DNA of 64,000 bases from an uncultured Mucilaginibacter sp. (GTDB lineage: Bacteria > Bacteroidota > Bacteroidia > Sphingobacteriales > Sphingobacteriaceae): contig CAIPFE010000060.1 in the NCBI GenBank assembly GCA_903864275.1, positions 124,001 through 188,000 on the forward strand, in the 5' to 3' direction. Numbering within the stretch: the stretch's first letter is position 1; every line of letters starts with the position of its first letter. A model generated the notes under the pieces. The model did not search any database and had not been told where the DNA came from. It saw only the letters and a list, made by a program, of their open reading frames with translations. Made by a program: the position numbers and the translations under genes. This document shows positions 26,817-36,202 of the stretch, one piece after another.

Positions 26817-28013
26817 ATGAACTCCCACCTCCTTACCAACGCGCATATCGTTACCCCAACTGAAAATTTTACCGGGTCTGTTGAGATTGAAGACGGCATT
26901 ATAACAGCAGTAATTAAGGATACTTATTATAATGATGGTATTGACATGAAAGGACAATGGCTGATCCCCGGCTGCATTGATATCCATACCGATTATCTCG
27001 AAAAGGAATTGTACCCCCGCGCCAGCGCTGCTTTCCCTTTACCGTTCGCTTTACATTTTATGGATGCCCGCGCGGCAGCTTGTGGTATCACCACCGTATT
27101 CAGCGCTATAAGCTTTTCGGATAACGAGGAAAAAAACCGCACGCTGCCCGAGGCTATGGCCCTTTCGCGCCAGATAGATAAGGTGCGCCACAATATGCTG
27201 GTGCGCCATTTTTTACATGCACGCATAGATCCGAACTCAAATGGCATACTGGATTACCTGGAGCCTATGAAGCAGCTCGAAAGCCTGTACCTGGTAGTTT
27301 ACAACGACCATATCCCGGGTGAACGGCAATTTACAATGCAGCAGCAGATAGATATGCGGTCGAAGGCATTTGGTATAACTCCGGAGGAGGCATTGAGAAA
27401 ACTGGAAAAACAGATCGAGCGGACAAAAAATATAAATAACCGCGAGCCCATTTACCAGGCTTTTAAAGATAAATACATTATTGGCAGCCACGACGACACA
27501 ACCATTGAGCACGTAGAGGAAGGCAAAGCTTACGGGGCCACATTATCCGAAATGCCAACTACGCTGGCTGCTGCACGTAAAGCTAAAGAGCTTGGTTTAT
27601 GGGTTTGCCTGGGTGCGCCAAATTATTACCGCGGCGGGTCGCATTGCGGCAACCTGTCGTGCGTGGATGCCATTGAGGAAAATATTGTGGATATACTTTG
27701 CAGTGATTACCATTTCCCAACTATGCTGGCCAGCGTGGTAAGGATGATTGAAAATGGGATCAGCCCGAGCAGGGCGGTGAACATGGTTTCGTTAAATGCA
27801 GCGAAGCTTTTAAATTTTGACGCGGAGACCGGAAGTATTGAAGTTGGGAAAAAGGCGGATTTGGTGGTGTTTGATAGTAAAAATTCATTTGCATCGGTGT
27901 CATATGTTTTTGTCGACGGTGTATGTAAATACCTTGCCGATTATGTGCATGGTGTAAAACCCTTGCAAGCAGAAAGAACGGCTGAATGGGACGTAATGAG
28001 CAGTGGTTTATAG
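26817..28013 (+). CDS. PhnM-like amidohydrolase (copy 2)
   Basis: A 398-residue protein from ATG 26817 (an upstream in-frame start at 26775 has no family support). It has the PhnM set DIHTDYLEK, YNDHIPGERQ, GSHDDTT, GAPNYYRGGSHCGN and CSDYHFPT. Unlike the copy at 16523 it keeps the His of GGSH, but it differs at MDH (NDH) and EFPTT (EMPTT). It should hydrolyse a ribose-1-phosphonate triphosphate or similar. The metallophosphoesterase gene follows after seven bases. Confidence 0.88.
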   Translation: MNSHLLTNAHIVTPTENFTGSVEIEDGIITAVIKDTYYNDGIDMKGQWLIPGCIDIHTDYLEKELYPRASAAFPLPFALHFMDARAAACGITTVFSAISFSDNEEKNRTLPEAMALSRQIDKVRHNMLVRHFLHARIDPNSNGILDYLEPMKQLESLYLVVYNDHIPGERQFTMQQQIDMRSKAFGITPEEALRKLEKQIERTKNINNREPIYQAFKDKYIIGSHDDTTIEHVEEGKAYGATLSEMPTTLAAARKAKELGLWVCLGAPNYYRGGSHCGNLSCVDAIEENIVDILCSDYHFPTMLASVVRMIENGISPSRAVNMVSLNAAKLLNFDAETGSIEVGKKADLVVFDSKNSFASVSYVFVDGVCKYLADYVHGVKPLQAERTAEWDVMSSGL

Positions 28014-28020
28014 CAGTGAT

Positions 28021-28776
28021 ATGAAAATTGGCATTATCGGTGATATCCATGAGGATATAGTGGCATTGAGAAATGCCTTCGAGGTGCTTGAAAAAGCCGG
28101 CTGCACTGAAGTGGTTTGCCTTGGCGACATAGTAGGTTATAAGGTAAACACCTATCATTATCTCGATACCCGCAGCGCTACGGAATGTATAGCTATGGTA
28201 AGGGCCAATTGCAGTACGGTTGTAATTGGCAACAACGACCTGTACCAGGTAAAAAAGCTGCCGCGCTATAACGGCGGCATCGAATGCCCGGAAAACTGGT
28301 ACGAGCTTGATTTTTTTGAAAGAAAAAGAATAAGTGAAAACCGGTTGTTTTTATATGAGGACGTACAGCTAAATGCCCTGATGACGGCGGAAGACAAAGC
28401 CTGGCTTAAATCATTGCCCGAGTTCGCTGTCAGGGAATATAATGGCCATAAAGTGTTTTTTTCGCATTTTGCTTATCCCGATCTCCATGGGGTAAAAACC
28501 TGTTTCCCTCAAACGGCGGAGGAATATCGTGCCCACCTCGCTTTCATCACTCAAAACGGCTGTAATACCGGTTTTTCAGGCCACATGCATTTTGAAGGCG
28601 TGAGTATTTGCAACCAGGACAGGATCGAACGGAACCCATTTGGCAAATACAAATTAACTGATGAACTGCAGTGGCTTTACGGGCCATGCGTGGCCCGCTG
28701 CCAGTTTAATAACGGGGTAATGCTGTTCGATCCTGAAAAATTTGAGATAGAGGCGGTCCCGCTGCTGTTTATCTGA
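28021..28776 (+). CDS. Calcineurin-like metallophosphoesterase
   Basis: A 251-residue protein from ATG 28021 (an in-frame GTG at 28003 overlaps phnM2). It has the full dimetal motif set: GDIHED, GDIVGY, GNND, a later SHFAY and GHMHFEG. The pattern resembles YfcE/MJ0936-type phosphodiesterases. Seven bases from phnM2, it could act on a phosphoribosyl cyclic phosphate or a phosphomonoester; this is a second candidate for the missing PhnP step. Confidence 0.88.
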   Translation: MKIGIIGDIHEDIVALRNAFEVLEKAGCTEVVCLGDIVGYKVNTYHYLDTRSATECIAMVRANCSTVVIGNNDLYQVKKLPRYNGGIECPENWYELDFFERKRISENRLFLYEDVQLNALMTAEDKAWLKSLPEFAVREYNGHKVFFSHFAYPDLHGVKTCFPQTAEEYRAHLAFITQNGCNTGFSGHMHFEGVSICNQDRIERNPFGKYKLTDELQWLYGPCVARCQFNNGVMLFDPEKFEIEAVPLLFI

Positions 28777-28811
28777 AACTCACACTATTAAACCTATTTA
28801 AGATTTAGTAT

Positions 28812-29486
28812 ATGGAACAGGAACTTTTTGAGTCGGTTGATGAATATATTGGTAACCTGCTTGGCGCTGAGGACAACGTTTTAAAAGGTGCGCTGAAATC
28901 GATGAAAGATACAAGTATGCCTGGCGCTAACGTCTCTGCCAACCAGGGTAAATTTTTGCAGCTTTTAGCCGTTTTAAGCAATGCAAAGAAAATACTGGAG
29001 ATAGGTACATTAGGGGGCTACAGCACTATCTGGCTCGGCAGGGCCCTTCCTCTCGACGGACACCTTTTAACATTAGAACTGGAGCAGGCAAACGCAGACA
29101 TAGCGCGTCAAAATATTATTAAAGCTGGTTTGGACCCTATTGTAGATATAAGGGTAGGCAAAGCGCTTGAGCTTTTACCCCTTATTGAAGCAGAAGAAAT
29201 TGGCCCTTTTGATATGATATTTATTGATGCCGATAAACCACCATATACCGAATATTTCGAATGGGCCCTAAAGCTGTCGAGGCCGGGTACTGTGATTGTA
29301 GCTGATAATGTAATACGCGGGGGTAAAATACTTGATGACGATTCGCACGATGAAAAGGTTAAAGGTGTACAAAAGTTTAATAAAATTCTCGCTGAAAACA
29401 AGCATGTAACCGCTACCATACTTCAAACCGTAGGGAATAAGGAACATGACGGCATGGCGATAGCGGTTGTGAAAAGGGAATGTTAA
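28812..29486 (+). CDS. O-methyltransferase (caffeoyl-CoA/COMT family 3 type)
   Basis: A 224-residue protein with LEIGTLGGYSTIWL, FDMIFIDADKPPYTEYFEWA and VIVADNVIRGG, the standard signature of small bacterial O-methyltransferases in the methyltransf_3 family, including the metal-binding Asp/Asn. It lies 36 bases after the metallophosphoesterase and may or may not belong to the phosphonate operon. Confidence 0.9.
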   Translation: MEQELFESVDEYIGNLLGAEDNVLKGALKSMKDTSMPGANVSANQGKFLQLLAVLSNAKKILEIGTLGGYSTIWLGRALPLDGHLLTLELEQANADIARQNIIKAGLDPIVDIRVGKALELLPLIEAEEIGPFDMIFIDADKPPYTEYFEWALKLSRPGTVIVADNVIRGGKILDDDSHDEKVKGVQKFNKILAENKHVTATILQTVGNKEHDGMAIAVVKREC

Positions 29487-29548
29487 TACTACGGGATTAG
29501 AATGTTAATACATGCTGCCTCTTAAACAGGCCCGCGTTGTATTTATAT

Positions 29549-30835
29549 TTACTTCCCAAAAAAATAAATCAGGCCCATTTGTTCAGAACTGGTATTAAAT
29601 TCAAAATAACCACTGTTTGTCAGCACCGCGGACGTTAAGTATTGGGCAAAAATTTCAAACTTTTTACCCAATTTTGCGCCTGCTTTAAATAGTCCCGCTG
29701 TGTTATTTACAAAAAAATTGTAAGGATCAGTTTCGCCGATCCCATTGTCTGAGATCTTAGGGTCCTGGCTTCCGAAGAAAACGTTACTAAAAACAATGTG
29801 TGTAACGCTGGCGCCAACACCGACATAAATTTTTAAATTCTCTGCGTGGTAAAAATTGTAAATTATTTGAGGACAGAAGGAGATATCCAGCTGGTTAAAG
29901 GAGGCTCTAAGGCCAACATATGGGCTGACCGTAGCCTTATATGTTGAGTTAAATCGAGATTCAGCAAGTAATAATTCCGCGCGAAATTCAACTCTGTCTG
30001 TATTTGGATTTGGGATAACGTTCAGGCCAATGGAAATTGCAGGCCCAAATGATGTTTGCGACTTGCCCCCACCTTCCTCGTACGGGGCTGAATTATCGGA
30101 ATTGGTGCTTGTAATATTTAACCCGGCGCCAAGGTAGAAAATTAGTTTGCCGCTCCCTGCATATTTCTTTACATATTCAGCCGTCGATATATTATTGATC
30201 TTGCTAACAATCTCCGTTAGATCGGGTTGGGCATAATTTGCTGATTGCAAAGTTCTTGTTAAGTCATCATCCAGCGCATTGTATTTATTTGCGAGCGCAA
30301 ATAATTGTTTCAGGTACGTGTTTTCTATAACGGTATTCCCTTCTTTGTGGGTGGCCAGCCCCATATCGTCATATATCCTGTAAACCAGTTCAGTAGGGAC
30401 ATAACCAGGGGTTTCACTAATGTAAAAGCGTGTTTTAAGGCCGTCGGTATATTCATAAAGCGCAACGTTTTTCCCTTTTTGCAATATTTTTAAAAAAACG
30501 GTGTCGATCCTGAAACTGGTATCCCGGTTTGAGCCCAAATGCGCAATGTTGGTTACATCCATACTGATAGCACATACGTGTTTTTGATATGTTGCCATCC
30601 CAGCCACATTGAAAAAACCGATATCGCGAATCGTGAATTTTTGTGGCTTGCGGTCGTTGATAGTAGATTTAAAAGAAATATCGGTTGGATTTGAATCCCA
30701 ACCCTGGTAATCAATAAAACCATGAATGGTATCGCCTTTTAAGGTTACTACATAACCAGGTTTGTAATTGCTTTGGGCTAACGTAAATAGCGGAAATAAA
30801 AATAGGATGATCAGTAATTTGTTGAAATGTTTCAT
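29549..30835 (-). CDS. Outer-membrane-type beta-rich protein, paralogue A
   Basis: A 428-residue protein with a signal peptide (LFPLFTLAQ). The N-terminal ~100 residues carry the motif SNYKPGYVVTLKGDTIHGFIDYQ and the C-terminal part alternates residues like an outer-membrane barrel, ending in LIYFFGK. Function not recognised; I would expect the family to be annotated hypothetical or porin-family. It is the last of three tandem paralogues on this strand, 65 bases after copy B. Confidence 0.8.
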   Translation of the reverse strand: MKHFNKLLIILFLFPLFTLAQSNYKPGYVVTLKGDTIHGFIDYQGWDSNPTDISFKSTINDRKPQKFTIRDIGFFNVAGMATYQKHVCAISMDVTNIAHLGSNRDTSFRIDTVFLKILQKGKNVALYEYTDGLKTRFYISETPGYVPTELVYRIYDDMGLATHKEGNTVIENTYLKQLFALANKYNALDDDLTRTLQSANYAQPDLTEIVSKINNISTAEYVKKYAGSGKLIFYLGAGLNITSTNSDNSAPYEEGGGKSQTSFGPAISIGLNVIPNPNTDRVEFRAELLLAESRFNSTYKATVSPYVGLRASFNQLDISFCPQIIYNFYHAENLKIYVGVGASVTHIVFSNVFFGSQDPKISDNGIGETDPYNFFVNNTAGLFKAGAKLGKKFEIFAQYLTSAVLTNSGYFEFNTSSEQMGLIYFFGK

Positions 30836-30900
30836 CTGGACAGGGGGTATGATTAAAAATTCAAATGTGAAATTAGCTCGATCCTTATTATTGCCTTTAT

Positions 30901-32172
30901 TTATTTCCCCAAAAAATAATTCACGCCAATTTGCATTATATCAAAATTTACATTGAAATAAAAGTCCTTGCTCACAGACTCCTTGTTATAGTAGTCGATA
31001 AAAATTTCAAACTTTTTGTTAAATGTGGCGCCGGCCTTAAATAATAGGGGGGTACTGAACGTATTAAAGAACGATGGAAAATTTAAAGGGTTATTAGAAC
31101 TGACACTGGCAGCATAATTTATATCGTAGGTGGCATTGTAATATTTATAGAAAGTAATTGCCAAACCAACATCCACGAATAGTTTAAAATTTTCAGTGTT
31201 ATAAATGTTATAAATAATTTGCGGTTCTACTGCTGCCCAAAGCTGGTTATACGAATATCGAACCGGGACATAAGGAGAACCGGTGGGGATTGTAAGAGAC
31301 TTATATTGATTCCCGCTTGCAGCGAGTTCCGCGCGAAATATTAATTTGCCGGTATTTGGATTTGCTGGCAAATTAAATCCCACCGATATGGCTGGCAAAA
31401 GTGAAGTGCCGGATTTTGCGCCGGATTTTTGATAGCGACCAAAAGGAGCTATCGAAGTAACGTTAAAAGCGACGCCTGCAAAAGGGCTAAGTATTGATTT
31501 ATCGTTATACTGTTTTTTATATTCCGCTTTTGAAATACCGTTTATTTCGCTTGTGATTTTTAATATATCCGGTTTATTATAGCCAGTATGCTCAATATCC
31601 CATTGAAATGAATCGCTTATAATATTATATTTTTGACCAAGGGCAAAAAATTGTTTTAAATATGTATTTTCAGTTACATTCACATGGTTGTCGGCTTTGT
31701 CGTCATAATATATTCTGTAAACCAGTTCTTCCGGCATTTGATCCGGGCTTTCTTGAATGAAAAATCGGGTTTTTATGTTATCAAGATAGGAATAAAGTGT
31801 TAGTCTGACTCCTTTTTGTAATAATTTTAAAAAAATAATAGCAGTTTTAGAGCTGGTGTCTCTGCCTTGAGATATCCTATTAGGATCAGTTACATCCATG
31901 GTCACCGGGCCTGCATATCGCCGGTATGATTCTAATTTATCGACATTGAAAAAATTGATTTCAACTGTTGTGAAAGATTGGCTCCTATTATCTGTAAGAG
32001 TTGCTTTAAAATTTATTGAATTAGGATTAGAACCCCATTCCTGGTAATCAATAAATCCATGCAGGGTATCACCTTTTAAAGTTACTACATAACCGGGTTT
32101 GTAATTGCTTTGGGCTAACGTAAATAGCGGCAGGAAAATAATTAAGAGTAATGCGTTGTAAAAGTGCTTCAT
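30901..32172 (-). CDS. Outer-membrane-type beta-rich protein, paralogue B
   Basis: A 423-residue paralogue with the same N-terminal domain (SNYKPGYVVTLKGDT) after a signal peptide ending LAQ, and a barrel-like C-terminal half ending GVNYFLGK. Its upstream region (32173-32306) is a copy of that of paralogue C, including a hairpin and the first few codons of the neighbouring VIT gene, so it arose by duplication with flanks. Confidence 0.8.
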   Translation of the reverse strand: MKHFYNALLLIIFLPLFTLAQSNYKPGYVVTLKGDTLHGFIDYQEWGSNPNSINFKATLTDNRSQSFTTVEINFFNVDKLESYRRYAGPVTMDVTDPNRISQGRDTSSKTAIIFLKLLQKGVRLTLYSYLDNIKTRFFIQESPDQMPEELVYRIYYDDKADNHVNVTENTYLKQFFALGQKYNIISDSFQWDIEHTGYNKPDILKITSEINGISKAEYKKQYNDKSILSPFAGVAFNVTSIAPFGRYQKSGAKSGTSLLPAISVGFNLPANPNTGKLIFRAELAASGNQYKSLTIPTGSPYVPVRYSYNQLWAAVEPQIIYNIYNTENFKLFVDVGLAITFYKYYNATYDINYAASVSSNNPLNFPSFFNTFSTPLLFKAGATFNKKFEIFIDYYNKESVSKDFYFNVNFDIMQIGVNYFLGK

Positions 32173-32306
32173 GATCTGTTTAGGCGATGGGCTATAACTT
32201 TATCGTTTCTTGCTGCTCCAAAGGTAACTAAGATTAATGATTAGTTACCTGTTTCTTGTAAAGATGCTGTTATATACAGGTACCATTAAACATGCATCGT
32301 GAACAC
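32160..32306. repeat. Duplicated flank, copy 1, with truncated VIT gene start
   Basis: This stretch matches 33635-33782: start of the paralogue, the words TAGGCGATGG-CTATAACT, a hairpin AGGTAACTAA/TTAGTTACCT (32222-32250), CTTGTAAAGATGCTGTTATATACAGGTAC and finally ATGCATCGTGAACA at 32292, equivalent to the first codons of the VIT gene. The match then stops. Confidence 0.8.
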
Positions 32307-32354
32307 GTCGGGCTTTGACTGAAACAACGCATTGCACATATACTTACGAAACAC

Positions 32355-33647
32355 CTACTTCCCGAATAAATAATTTACACCAGCCCGGTATGAAGTAATA
32401 TTCGCTGAGGGGGCTACGTTGTCGGTTGTAATAGAAGACGATGGAACGTAACAAATACTGATCTCTATCTTATTATTGATAGCAACACCAGCCCGGATGG
32501 GAAAAGACACCCAAAAATTACTAAAAACAGGATAATTGTTTTGCACAATTTCCGGAAATAAACTTCCATAATTTATGATGTACTGATATTTGTTATATGC
32601 CGAAAAGTTGAGCGCAATACCACCGCCAATAAATGCCTTCAGCTTTGCTTTATTATAAATGTTATAAATAATCTGCGGCGTTAATGCGCTGTTATATTGG
32701 GTAAAGTTTATGGAACTGGTCGATGGAACGGTGCCTGAATCATAGGTATTGGTTACCTTAAACTGATTAAGCGACGCCGATAATTCTATCCTGATCAATA
32801 AACTTTGAACGCTTTTATTTGGGAAAAAATCAATCCCAGCTTTAATTTCCGGAAAAATGCTGGTGTTATTGTTCACACTGCTTTTTTGGGCGCCGGTGCC
32901 CCCGGGGCCCGTGAATGGGGGCTCTGTAAATTTTAAATTGCTGTAATTTACGCCGATACCTGCAAACCACCTGGAGCCTGCAAGGTTTTGAGTTTTAAAC
33001 TGTGGTCCGGTTGAACCGTTTATAGTTTGTACAATGTTAGCCAGATCCGGTTCGCGGTAATCAGCCGCCAGGATCTGTTTATCCAGGTTGCCGTTATTAA
33101 CCGCATATTTTTGCGCCAGGAATTGTAATTGTCCCCGGTACCTGTTGATATGGTGTATAGATGATGATTCGTCGGGATTATAGTATGCCTGGTAAACTAA
33201 TTCTTCGGGTTGTGGATCGCCGGCATCCAACAAAAAGAAATGCCGCTTAATGTTATCAGTATAACTGTACAGGGCGAGATATTTGCCTTTAGTTGATAAA
33301 CGCAAAAATACCGTATCAGTGATATGAGTTGTATCGGGCCTGGCGGTAACCTTACCAATATCAACCTGGTCCTGGCTGATTGATAAAATAAACCGCTGAT
33401 AATACTCAAGACCGGTAATTGCAAATGAGCCCGCATTCTTTACGGTAAAATATTGGCCTTCGGAAGAGCCTGTTGTGGCTTTAAAATTGATGGAAACAGG
33501 GTTTTTGTCCCATTCTTTATAATCAATGAACCCTTTTAGTGTATCACCCTGCAGTGTCACCACATAACCGGGTTTGTAATTGCTTTGGGCTGACGTAAGT
33601 AAGGGGAATAGGATAACTGCAAGTAATGCCTTGTAAAAGTGCGTCAT
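32355..33647 (-). CDS. Outer-membrane-type beta-rich protein, paralogue C
   Basis: A 430-residue protein starting at 33647, which places the signal peptide (MTHFYKALLAVILFPLLTSAQ region) at the N-terminus; a longer frame reaching 33761 would be read through the control region. It has the shared SNYKPGYVVTLQGDT domain and the barrel-like end GVNYLFGK. Probably the parent copy, because its upstream flank is intact and adjoins the complete VIT gene. Confidence 0.8.
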   Translation of the reverse strand: MTHFYKALLAVILFPLLTSAQSNYKPGYVVTLQGDTLKGFIDYKEWDKNPVSINFKATTGSSEGQYFTVKNAGSFAITGLEYYQRFILSISQDQVDIGKVTARPDTTHITDTVFLRLSTKGKYLALYSYTDNIKRHFFLLDAGDPQPEELVYQAYYNPDESSSIHHINRYRGQLQFLAQKYAVNNGNLDKQILAADYREPDLANIVQTINGSTGPQFKTQNLAGSRWFAGIGVNYSNLKFTEPPFTGPGGTGAQKSSVNNNTSIFPEIKAGIDFFPNKSVQSLLIRIELSASLNQFKVTNTYDSGTVPSTSSINFTQYNSALTPQIIYNIYNKAKLKAFIGGGIALNFSAYNKYQYIINYGSLFPEIVQNNYPVFSNFWVSFPIRAGVAINNKIEISICYVPSSSITTDNVAPSANITSYRAGVNYLFGK

Positions 33648-33782
33648 GATAGATTTAGGCGATGGACTATAACTATATTGTTTTAGTTGGGGGGCGAAGG
33701 TAATTAAGATTAATGATAAATTACCTTTTTCTTGTAAAGATGCTGTTATATACAGGTACATTTAACGATGCATCACGAACAT
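33635..33782. repeat. Duplicated flank, copy 2, between paralogue C and the VIT gene
   Basis: Counterpart of 32160-32306. The hairpin arms here are AGGTAATT (33698-33705) and AATTACCT (33719-33726): the C-G pair of copy 1 is a T-A pair, so pairing is kept, with one mismatch deeper in the stem. As the gap between divergent genes it must hold both promoters. Confidence 0.8.
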
Positions 33783-34463
33783 CACCTGAAAAGCTCCGAT
33801 ACCATTCGCGATATAGTTATCGGCATGTCCGATGGTTTAACAGTGCCTTTTGCGCTGGCTGCCGGCTTAAGCGGCGCGGTTAACAAATCGGGTATTGTAA
33901 TTACTGCGGGTATTGCGGAGATCATCGCCGGTTCAATTGCGATGGGGCTTGGTGGCTTTTTGGCGGGTCGCACCGAAGCAGATCATTACAATTCGGAGTT
34001 AAAGCGCGAATATGAGGAAATAGAAAGGGTACCCGAGCAGGAGAAATTAGAGGTGAAGGAAGTGTTCGCTGATTTTGGATTGTCGGCAACCTTGCAGGAC
34101 CAGATTGCCGATGAAATGGCAAAAGATAAAGATAAATGGGTTGATTTTATGATGCGCTACGAGCTTGGCCTTGAAAAACCCGAAGCCAACCGGGCAACGC
34201 AAAGCGCGGTTACTATTGGCATATCCTATGTTGTTGGCGGTATAATCCCGCTTTCGCCATATTTTTTTATACCCGATTCGCAAATTGCATTGTATTACTC
34301 GTGCGCCATTACCATGGTATGCCTGTTTGTTTTTGGATATTTTAAAAGCAAAGTAACCGGGCAGCCAGAAATTTCGGGTGCGTTTAAAGTACTCTTTATC
34401 GGCGCCCTGGCAGCGGCCGCGGCGTTTGTTATGGCGAAGCTGATTAGCGGGGGGAAAATGTAA
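33768..34463 (+). CDS. VIT1/CCC1-family iron/manganese transporter
   Basis: A 231-residue protein with the VIT pattern: GMSDGLTVPFALAAGL in the first membrane segment, ITAGIAEIIAGSIAMGLGGFLAGRTE, a charged central cytoplasmic helix pair (LKREYEEIERVPEQEK) and three more membrane segments at the C-terminus. VIT proteins export or sequester Fe2+/Mn2+. The His-rich start (MHHEHH) could bind metal. Its first codons are duplicated at 32292. Confidence 0.92.
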   Translation: MHHEHHLKSSDTIRDIVIGMSDGLTVPFALAAGLSGAVNKSGIVITAGIAEIIAGSIAMGLGGFLAGRTEADHYNSELKREYEEIERVPEQEKLEVKEVFADFGLSATLQDQIADEMAKDKDKWVDFMMRYELGLEKPEANRATQSAVTIGISYVVGGIIPLSPYFFIPDSQIALYYSCAITMVCLFVFGYFKSKVTGQPEISGAFKVLFIGALAAAAAFVMAKLISGGKM

Positions 34464-34483
34464 GGTTAAATAATTAGTATTTT

Positions 34484-34575
34484 ATAAGAGGCAAGAATCA
34501 AGAACCAAGAGCCAGGAAAAAAGAGCCCATACCATATTTTTTGTCTTGCTTCTTGATTCTTGACTCTTTTTCCGC
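34484..34575. repeat. Imperfect inverted repeat of CAAGAATCAAG words at a convergent junction
   Basis: CAAGAATCAAG at 34492-34502 is the exact reverse complement of CTTGATTCTTG at 34552-34562, with further pairing of AAGAG/CTCTT words around it. It separates the VIT gene and the TPR gene, whose ends face each other, and could terminate both. Confidence 0.7.
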
Positions 34576-34576
34576 G

Positions 34577-35980
34577 CTATTCACTTGTTTTTTCATTGGC
34601 CTCTGTTTTAACTTTTGGCTTTTTAACTGAATGATACGGCTCGATATGTGCTAATTTTTCCCGCAGCCAGTGGGTAAGCTTATGGTGGAGGGGCACAAGC
34701 AGCGAGGAAACCCCAACCAATATCAACAATTCAATTACCGGCAGGTCATTGCTGAAATGCTTTACAAACGGCTGAATAAAGAGGGTAATAAATTCAAATA
34801 CCAACAATAACGAAAACACGCTCATAAATTCTATAACCTTTCGGTGTGTGCGGCTCTTGCTCAACAGCAGTAATATCAAAAACAACAATATTATAAATAA
34901 AGCTATCCCTGTAAGCTGCAGGTTAACGATCCGCTTTTGTGCTTCGAGCTTTTTTTCTTCCGAGATCTCCTGCTGGCGCTCCGACTCATTAAAACTTAAT
35001 TTTTGTACTTCCTTTATTTTCTCGGCATTAAACATGCTGTCTTTTGCTGCCAAAGCAATTTTCAGGTACATCAACTCAAAATGTTCGTTTTTGCCCTGGT
35101 AAATTTGGGTAAGCAGGTTGCCGGCGTTATAAATACCTTCGGGATATACCGCAATTTTTGCGGCCTCCAGCGCATGTTTTGCATAAAATATGCTTGAATC
35201 GGGCTGGTTTGATTTTTTGTAAAACTGTGCTATACTATTATAGGTATCGGCAAGTGAATTTTCATCCTTTATTTTACTGGCCTGTGCCAGGCTGAGCCTG
35301 TAATAATCAAGCGCTAAAGCCAGGCGCCCCGCCCGGTAATTGATGTCCCCTAAAATTGATAAGGTATTGCAAATGGCGCCCTGGTCGTTTATGGCATGCT
35401 GAATTTCATATGCCTGCATTTCAAAATGCAGGGCGGAATCTATTTTGTTAAGCTTAATGTAGCAATTGCCAATATTCGATAATATAGAGCTTAACCCGTT
35501 TCTGTCATGCAGTGACTCGGCGATTGCTTTGGCCTTAAAATGGTAGCTTAATGCCTTGATATAATCCTTTTGATCAGAATAAATGATCCCTATGTCGTTT
35601 AAGCTCGCCAACTGGCCGGAACGGTCATTAATTTCTTCCCTTATTTTTAAAGAATTTAATAAATATGAAAGCGCAAGGTCATATTTACCATTGTACCATA
35701 ACACAACGCCCAGCCTAGTAAGGCAGTCGCCTTCCCCTTTTTTATAGCCCATCTTTCTTGACAGGTCGAGCCCCTGGCGGGCAAAAATCAGTGCACTGTC
35801 AGGCCTCAAATGCTGGGCCTGCTTGCTCCGGCTTACAAATTGCGCTACCTGTAACGAATCATTATCAGGCTGTTTGAACTGCAATTGTGAACTGTTAACC
35901 CCGCTGCTTTGCCCGTGCGAATAGAATGAAAAACATAAAAGCAAGCACAGGCAAAGCACTTTTATCAATTTACTTTGCAT
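34577..35980 (-). CDS. Tetratricopeptide-repeat membrane protein
   Basis: A 467-residue protein if started at 35980, where a signal peptide (LLLCFSFYSHGQ) begins; the longer frame starts at 36013. Six or so TPR units follow (ALSYLLNSLKIREEIND, ALSYHFKAKAIAES, ALDYYRLSLAQA), then a coiled coil and three membrane segments and a charged tail. The layout recalls Bacteroidota TPR sensor kinases or LuxR regulators, but no kinase or DNA-binding domain is present. Confidence 0.8.
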   Translation of the reverse strand: MQSKLIKVLCLCLLLCFSFYSHGQSSGVNSSQLQFKQPDNDSLQVAQFVSRSKQAQHLRPDSALIFARQGLDLSRKMGYKKGEGDCLTRLGVVLWYNGKYDLALSYLLNSLKIREEINDRSGQLASLNDIGIIYSDQKDYIKALSYHFKAKAIAESLHDRNGLSSILSNIGNCYIKLNKIDSALHFEMQAYEIQHAINDQGAICNTLSILGDINYRAGRLALALDYYRLSLAQASKIKDENSLADTYNSIAQFYKKSNQPDSSIFYAKHALEAAKIAVYPEGIYNAGNLLTQIYQGKNEHFELMYLKIALAAKDSMFNAEKIKEVQKLSFNESERQQEISEEKKLEAQKRIVNLQLTGIALFIILLFLILLLLSKSRTHRKVIEFMSVFSLLLVFEFITLFIQPFVKHFSNDLPVIELLILVGVSSLLVPLHHKLTHWLREKLAHIEPYHSVKKPKVKTEANEKTSE

Positions 35981-36040
35981 GCGAAAAAGGTTTGCCCTGT
36001 AAAATTTGGGCATATTTAAAAAATGCTGAAGTTAAGCTCT

Positions 36041-36202
36041 TTAATTTTCACTTTCATCAGAAGCATCCGGACTCGTTTCGTCAGCACTTTGATCCTCGGG
36101 GGCTTCAGCTGAATCGGAACTTTCATCTAAAGAATTGCTTACAATGCCAATTGGGGTGCTCTTGTCTTTACCTGTGCTTTTAACGGTATTTGGGTTCGTC
36201 AT
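36041..36202 (-). CDS. Small acidic protein, 53 residues
   Basis: A complete ATG-to-TAA frame of 53 codons. The product starts MTNPNTVKSTGKDKSTPIG and then becomes a Ser/Asp/Glu-rich tail (DESSDSAEAPEDQS), without hydrophobic core, cysteines or signal. It lies 60 bases upstream of the TPR gene on the same strand and could share its transcript. No family recognised; the strongly biased composition is at least unlike random AT-rich sequence nearby. Confidence 0.5.
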   Translation of the reverse strand: MTNPNTVKSTGKDKSTPIGIVSNSLDESSDSAEAPEDQSADETSPDASDESEN

